A stretch of DNA of 8,725 bases, taken from Desulfobulbaceae bacterium. Its GTDB lineage: Bacteria; Desulfobacterota; Desulfobulbia; Desulfobulbales; SURF-16. The stretch is taken from the NCBI GenBank assembly GCA_021160685.1, contig JAGHCC010000373.1, positions 1 through 8,725 on the forward strand. The letters are read 5' to 3'. The notes under the pieces are model-generated. The model did not search any database. It was not told the origin of the DNA and saw nothing but the letters and a program-made list of their open reading frames with translations. The translations under genes and the position numbers were made by a program. The first letter of the stretch is position 1. Every line of letters begins with the position of its first letter. This document shows positions 5,871 through 8,725 of this stretch, in pieces.

Positions 5871-6890
5871 TTAAAGATATCGTCTAGTCAATTTCCGCAA
5901 GGTCTGTGTCGTAAAATCCTGATCCTGTTTCGGCAGATTTTTCAACGGCACCTCAGCCCTTGCCGCTTCCCGGTGGCCGCCGGCAGCGCCAAACTCGCCG
6001 AATGTCTTCTTGGCCAGATTCCCGGCATTTTTCTTGTAGCCGTCACAACGAAATATCACCACCAACCTTTCACCATGGATGCCGGAGATAAATACCCAGG
6101 ACACCTCATGAACCCGGTTAAAAAAATCAGCAATAATAACAAGAATATCCGGATTATAAACTCGCCCAACATGGGCATAGAGCCGCTTATGATTGATCTT
6201 CATCTCACTGAAAGCGGTTTTGAAATAATTCAACTCCGAGGCTCTCAATTCGGAAAGTTCTATCTTGCGGACCAAGTTCTGGTTGGCTTTATTAAAGAGA
6301 TACCGGAAGGAAATAGCATCGGCAAGCTGCGCCTTTTTCTGGAAATTATGGGTATCCACCTGAATCGCGTAAAAAAGTGCGGTGGCAAGTGCAACTGAAG
6401 GTTTCATATCCGCAGCACGCAGATATTCTACCATCATGGAAGAATTTGCGCCGTATTTCGGCCTGATATCAACGAAGGGGGCTTCCCAGCCCTGGGTGAG
6501 GGGGTGATGATCAATCACCGCATCAAACTGGATATCGGCAAAACAGGGATTATGAGACGGCTGAGAGTCAAGAATGATATTCTTGGTAAATTTATCTGAT
6601 TTTAATACTTTACACTTCTCCGCCGGAATTTTCAAAAGATCAACCATGGCGATATTACTGAGCCGTCTGATCTCATTATGGTAGCCGATGGTCACACTTT
6701 TGACACGGTAACGCAACAACCTCTTGACGACCATAGCGCTGGCAAGGGCGTCAGGGTCGGCGCTGATGGCAACCAGGACATCATCTTCTTTCTGGAAAAG
6801 ATCCCAAAATTCCTCCAGCCTTTGCCTGGCCGACCTTTGGGGAGTCATACGCTTTTTTGGTTTTCTTCTCGAAGACTTGCCGTTCTTCAA
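5871..6890 (-). CDS. DHH/DHHA1-family phosphoesterase (NrnA/RecJ-like)
   Basis: Protein of 339 residues. The N-terminus (1-24) is strongly basic. The DHH domain has ADPDALAS (44-51), ILDSQ with D108, the signature DHH at 127-129, and VDT with D179. The C-terminal DHHA1 domain has the GGH motif at 304-306 (AAGGHREAARAEVPL). Such proteins hydrolyse phosphodiesters in nanoRNA, pAp, cyclic dinucleotides or single-stranded DNA, so the substrate cannot be fixed. Motif I in NrnA/RecJ enzymes normally has a histidine two residues before the first aspartate; here that position is S43 within ISADPD. This seems characteristic of a recalled deltaproteobacterial subgroup rather than a mutation. The start is TTG at 6890-6888, backed by AGAGG six bases upstream; an ATG at 6848 (codon 15) has no good ribosome site. 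The 124-bp gap from rsmI shows no terminator. Confidence 0.88.
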   Translation of the reverse strand: MKNGKSSRRKPKKRMTPQRSARQRLEEFWDLFQKEDDVLVAISADPDALASAMVVKRLLRYRVKSVTIGYHNEIRRLSNIAMVDLLKIPAEKCKVLKSDKFTKNIILDSQPSHNPCFADIQFDAVIDHHPLTQGWEAPFVDIRPKYGANSSMMVEYLRAADMKPSVALATALFYAIQVDTHNFQKKAQLADAISFRYLFNKANQNLVRKIELSELRASELNYFKTAFSEMKINHKRLYAHVGRVYNPDILVIIADFFNRVHEVSWVFISGIHGERLVVIFRCDGYKKNAGNLAKKTFGEFGAAGGHREAARAEVPLKNLPKQDQDFTTQTLRKLTRRYL

Positions 6891-6896
6891 AATTTT

Positions 6897-6901
6897 CCTC
6901 T
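6897..6901 (-). promoter_or_regulatory. Ribosome binding site that supports the TTG start of the DHH gene
   Basis: AGAGG on the minus strand ends six bases before the TTG at 6890-6888. The frame is open upstream only to about 6920 and offers no better start. The internal ATG at 6848 has no comparable site, so the TTG start is preferred. Confidence 0.6.
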
Positions 6902-7014
6902 TCTCGGGATCCGCCCACCATCATTTCGCCTCTGCCTGACTACCATCTCTCTTTACCATATTTAATTCAGAAGATGCAAGAAAACATCATCTAAAATTAC
7001 GGGTAAAGTTGGGA

Positions 7015-7929
7015 CTAATCTGTATTCCATACCAGCAGAGCTTTCGCGTAAACCTTGGAACGGGGCAGATCCAGATCTGCGCTGATCCGCTTGACAGCAT
7101 CGCGCAACGACATTTCTCCATGATCCCTGTACCAGACAAGAAGAGCTTCCAGATCCTCAAAATCAGGGCTTTTATTTTTTTCTGCAGGGCCGATAATGAC
7201 CACACATTCTCCTCTCATCTTCTCTTTTTCCTCAAGTTGACAAATCACGCTTGAGATGGTGCCTCGTACCAATTCCTCATACATTTTGGTCAATTCCCGG
7301 CCAAGAAAAACATGGCGTTCCCCCAGAATCTCCTGGCAATCATACAGGCATCGGACAAGACGGCGGGGAGATTCATAAAAAACAAAAGGGTATTGATTTG
7401 AGGCAAGGGAAGTCAGCAACTTTCGCCGCTGACCGGATCGAGAAGGAAAAAAGCCGAGAAAGGTAAATTGAGTCGCAGGCAAACCGGCCACACTGACCAC
7501 TGCGGTAAGGGCCGAAACTCCCGGCACCGGAACAACGGGAATCCTGAAATCATGACATTTTTTCACAAGAATGGCGCCGGGATCCGACACGGCAGGAGTT
7601 CCGGCGTCTGACACTAAGGCGATATCCTTGCCGGCAAGCAGTTCCTGAACCAGATAATCGGCCTGTTTCACCTCACGGTCCTTGTAATAACTGAAAAGTC
7701 TGGCTTTGATTCCCAGATGGGACAACAGTTTTGCCGTATGGCGGGTATCTTCCGAAGCGATGAGAGTAACTTCCCTGAGTACACGGATGGCTCTCAAGGT
7801 GATATCCTCGAGATTGCCGATGGGTGTTGCCACCACAAAAAGGCTTCCTGGTGAAGATTGTCCCGTACCGGAGATCGTCGTTTTATTTTTCTTCTTTTTG
7901 GACAAATGAGGATCTCGGAAGTTGTTCAA
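7015..7929 (-). CDS. rsmI: 16S rRNA (cytidine(1402)-2'-O)-methyltransferase RsmI
   Basis: S-adenosylmethionine-dependent enzyme that 2'-O-methylates C1402 in the decoding centre of 16S rRNA. The 304-residue frame has the tetrapyrrole-methylase-like fold with ATPIGNLEDIT (34-44), SEDTRHT (59-65), ALVSDAGTPAVSDPG (104-118), VPVPGVSALTA, FYESPRR and RELTKMYEE (211-219), then MRGECVV (238-244). The C-terminal RsmI domain includes MSLRDAVKRISADLDLPRS. The start is uncertain. The longest frame begins with TTG at 7929, directly after an in-frame TAG and without a clear Shine-Dalgarno sequence. TTG at codon 9 is another candidate. GTG at codon 32 follows an AGGAAG, but starting there would trim the first strand of the fold. 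The first 28 residues are lysine- and serine-rich and probably unstructured. It follows the dehydratase gene by at least 34 bp. Confidence 0.92.
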   Translation of the reverse strand: MNNFRDPHLSKKKKNKTTISGTGQSSPGSLFVVATPIGNLEDITLRAIRVLREVTLIASEDTRHTAKLLSHLGIKARLFSYYKDREVKQADYLVQELLAGKDIALVSDAGTPAVSDPGAILVKKCHDFRIPVVPVPGVSALTAVVSVAGLPATQFTFLGFFPSRSGQRRKLLTSLASNQYPFVFYESPRRLVRCLYDCQEILGERHVFLGRELTKMYEELVRGTISSVICQLEEKEKMRGECVVIIGPAEKNKSPDFEDLEALLVWYRDHGEMSLRDAVKRISADLDLPRSKVYAKALLVWNTD

Positions 7930-7944
7930 CTATGTCTCTGAGAG

Positions 7945-7972
7945 GGACAAAGGTAGCCTTTGGCTACTGTCC
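7945..7972 (-). promoter_or_regulatory. Hairpin across the dehydratase stop codon, upstream of rsmI
   Basis: On the minus strand, GGACA-GTAGCC-AAA-GGCTAC-CTT-TGTCC forms 6-bp and 5-bp stems with a 3-nt loop and a 3-nt bulge. It includes the TAG of the upstream gene (7966-7964). No U-run follows, so it is not a classical terminator. A role in coupling, processing or attenuation between the two genes is only a possibility. Confidence 0.4.
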
Positions 7973-8725
7973 ACCCCCCTTTACAACCTTCAGCTTTACC
8001 GGCCTGGCATTATTTCCATCCTTTTCGCTGATATGAGGGCCTTTGTATTCGGGAACCACGGACCGGAGATGCTCGATCAAACGGGGCACATTCCGGCTCG
8101 TGGCGGCATGATCCAGATCATCCAGCACTTTAATCAACCAACGCCAGTCACAATGGCGGCTTTTGGCAAGAAGCACTTTCGAATGCGATGTTCCCTGCAA
8201 ATCCTCACTTTCATAAAAAATCTCTTCATACAGTTTCTCACCGGGCCGCAAACCGATATATTTTATTTGAATATCAGTGCCGGGCGTTAGTCCCGACAAT
8301 TTGATCATCTGTTCCGCCAAATCGCGGATCAACACAGGCTTTCCCATATCAAGAACAAAAATTTCCCCGCCCCTGCCCATGGAACCGGCCTGAAGAATCA
8401 AGCTGACAGATTCCGGGATGGTCATGAAATAGCGGCGGATGTCTCGATGAGTCACTGTCACCGGACCGCCGTTTTTGATCTGCTGCTCAAAAAACGGTAC
8501 CACCGAGCCTGCCGACCCCAGAACATTGCCAAAACGGGTCGTGATGTAACTCGTTTCAGAACGTTCATTGAGATTCTGACTATAAATCTCGGCAATCCGC
8601 TTTGTTGCTCCCATCACGTTGGCAGGATTCACCGCCTTATCCGTTGAAACAAGAACAAAACGCTCTGCGCCAAAACGATCGGCAGCATCAGCCACTACTT
8701 TTGTCCCTTTAACGTTATTATGCAC
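7964..8725 (-). CDS. WbpM/CapD-family nucleotide-sugar 4,6-dehydratase (5' part beyond window)
   Basis: C-terminal 253 residues of a polysaccharide-biosynthesis NAD-dependent epimerase/dehydratase (extended SDR). Enzymes of this family convert UDP-GlcNAc to a 4-keto-6-deoxy sugar for O-antigen, capsule or glycan synthesis. Visible blocks, numbered in this fragment, are VSTDKAVNPANVMGATKR (26-43), RFGNVLGSAGSVVPFF (64-79), RYFMTIPESVSLILQA (98-113), GEIFVLDMGKPV and GLRPGEKLYEEIF (158-170). Serine S27, methionine M38 and lysine K42 fit the Ser-Met-Lys catalytic set known for WbpM-type enzymes, where Met replaces the usual SDR tyrosine. The GTG at the window edge is internal, because family members continue upstream with the Rossmann domain and often membrane helices. 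The tail after residue 225 is polar and ends KGGGQ. Exact substrate unknown. Confidence 0.9.
   Translation of the reverse strand: MHNNVKGTKVVADAADRFGAERFVLVSTDKAVNPANVMGATKRIAEIYSQNLNERSETSYITTRFGNVLGSAGSVVPFFEQQIKNGGPVTVTHRDIRRYFMTIPESVSLILQAGSMGRGGEIFVLDMGKPVLIRDLAEQMIKLSGLTPGTDIQIKYIGLRPGEKLYEEIFYESEDLQGTSHSKVLLAKSRHCDWRWLIKVLDDLDHAATSRNVPRLIEHLRSVVPEYKGPHISEKDGNNARPVKLKVVKGGGQ

Noticed and set aside
6747..6938. Small minus-strand frames between rsmI and the DHH gene (12 to 47 codons, for example one starting MMVGGSREEE)
   Set aside because: They overlap the DHH gene in another frame or are very short, without similarity to any family I know. The AGAGG before the TTG is better explained as the DHH ribosome site.
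8723..8725. GTG at the window edge as start of the dehydratase gene
   Set aside because: The family always has an N-terminal nucleotide-binding domain before this point, and HNNVKGT is an internal family motif. The gene is simply cut by the window.

Overview
All eight recognisable genes lie on the minus strand, so the window reads from right to left: nucleotide-sugar dehydratase (cut by the right edge), rsmI, a DHH phosphoesterase, two overlapping glgC-type genes, a TetR regulator, mqnE, and mqnC (cut by the left edge). No RNA gene, insertion sequence, phage gene or CRISPR array was seen. No stretch longer than about 210 bases lacks a gene.

The gene set suggests a Gram-negative anaerobe, most likely one of the Desulfobacterota (former Deltaproteobacteria). 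The reasons are the futalosine route to menaquinone, the DHH protein of the 'ADPDA' type, the tandem ADP-glucose pyrophosphorylase pair, and intergenic regions filled with short degenerate repeats. The assignment rests on recalled family resemblance, not on a search, and is moderate to low confidence.

Region by region: (a) 1-2141 encodes two paralogous radical SAM enzymes of the futalosine pathway, MqnC and MqnE. (b) 2265-2945 encodes a TetR repressor whose own promoter region carries a near-perfect 16-bp operator-like palindrome. (c) 3153-5674 encodes a glycogen-synthesis pair overlapping by 4 bp. The promoter-proximal copy has lost several active-site residues, so it looks like a regulatory or pseudoenzyme partner of the intact copy. 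(d) 5871-6890 encodes a DHH/DHHA1 phosphoesterase starting with TTG. (e) 7015-7929 encodes RsmI, whose start is uncertain. (f) 7964-8725 is the C-terminal part of a WbpM/CapD-like dehydratase.

The gene products belong to known families. The least explained signal is between them: most of the larger gaps contain a different short tandem repeat with a 7-bp (or 8-9-bp) period. Several of these form inverted repeats, and one runs into the end of the tetR reading frame. The degenerate GlgC partner is the other main point of interest.
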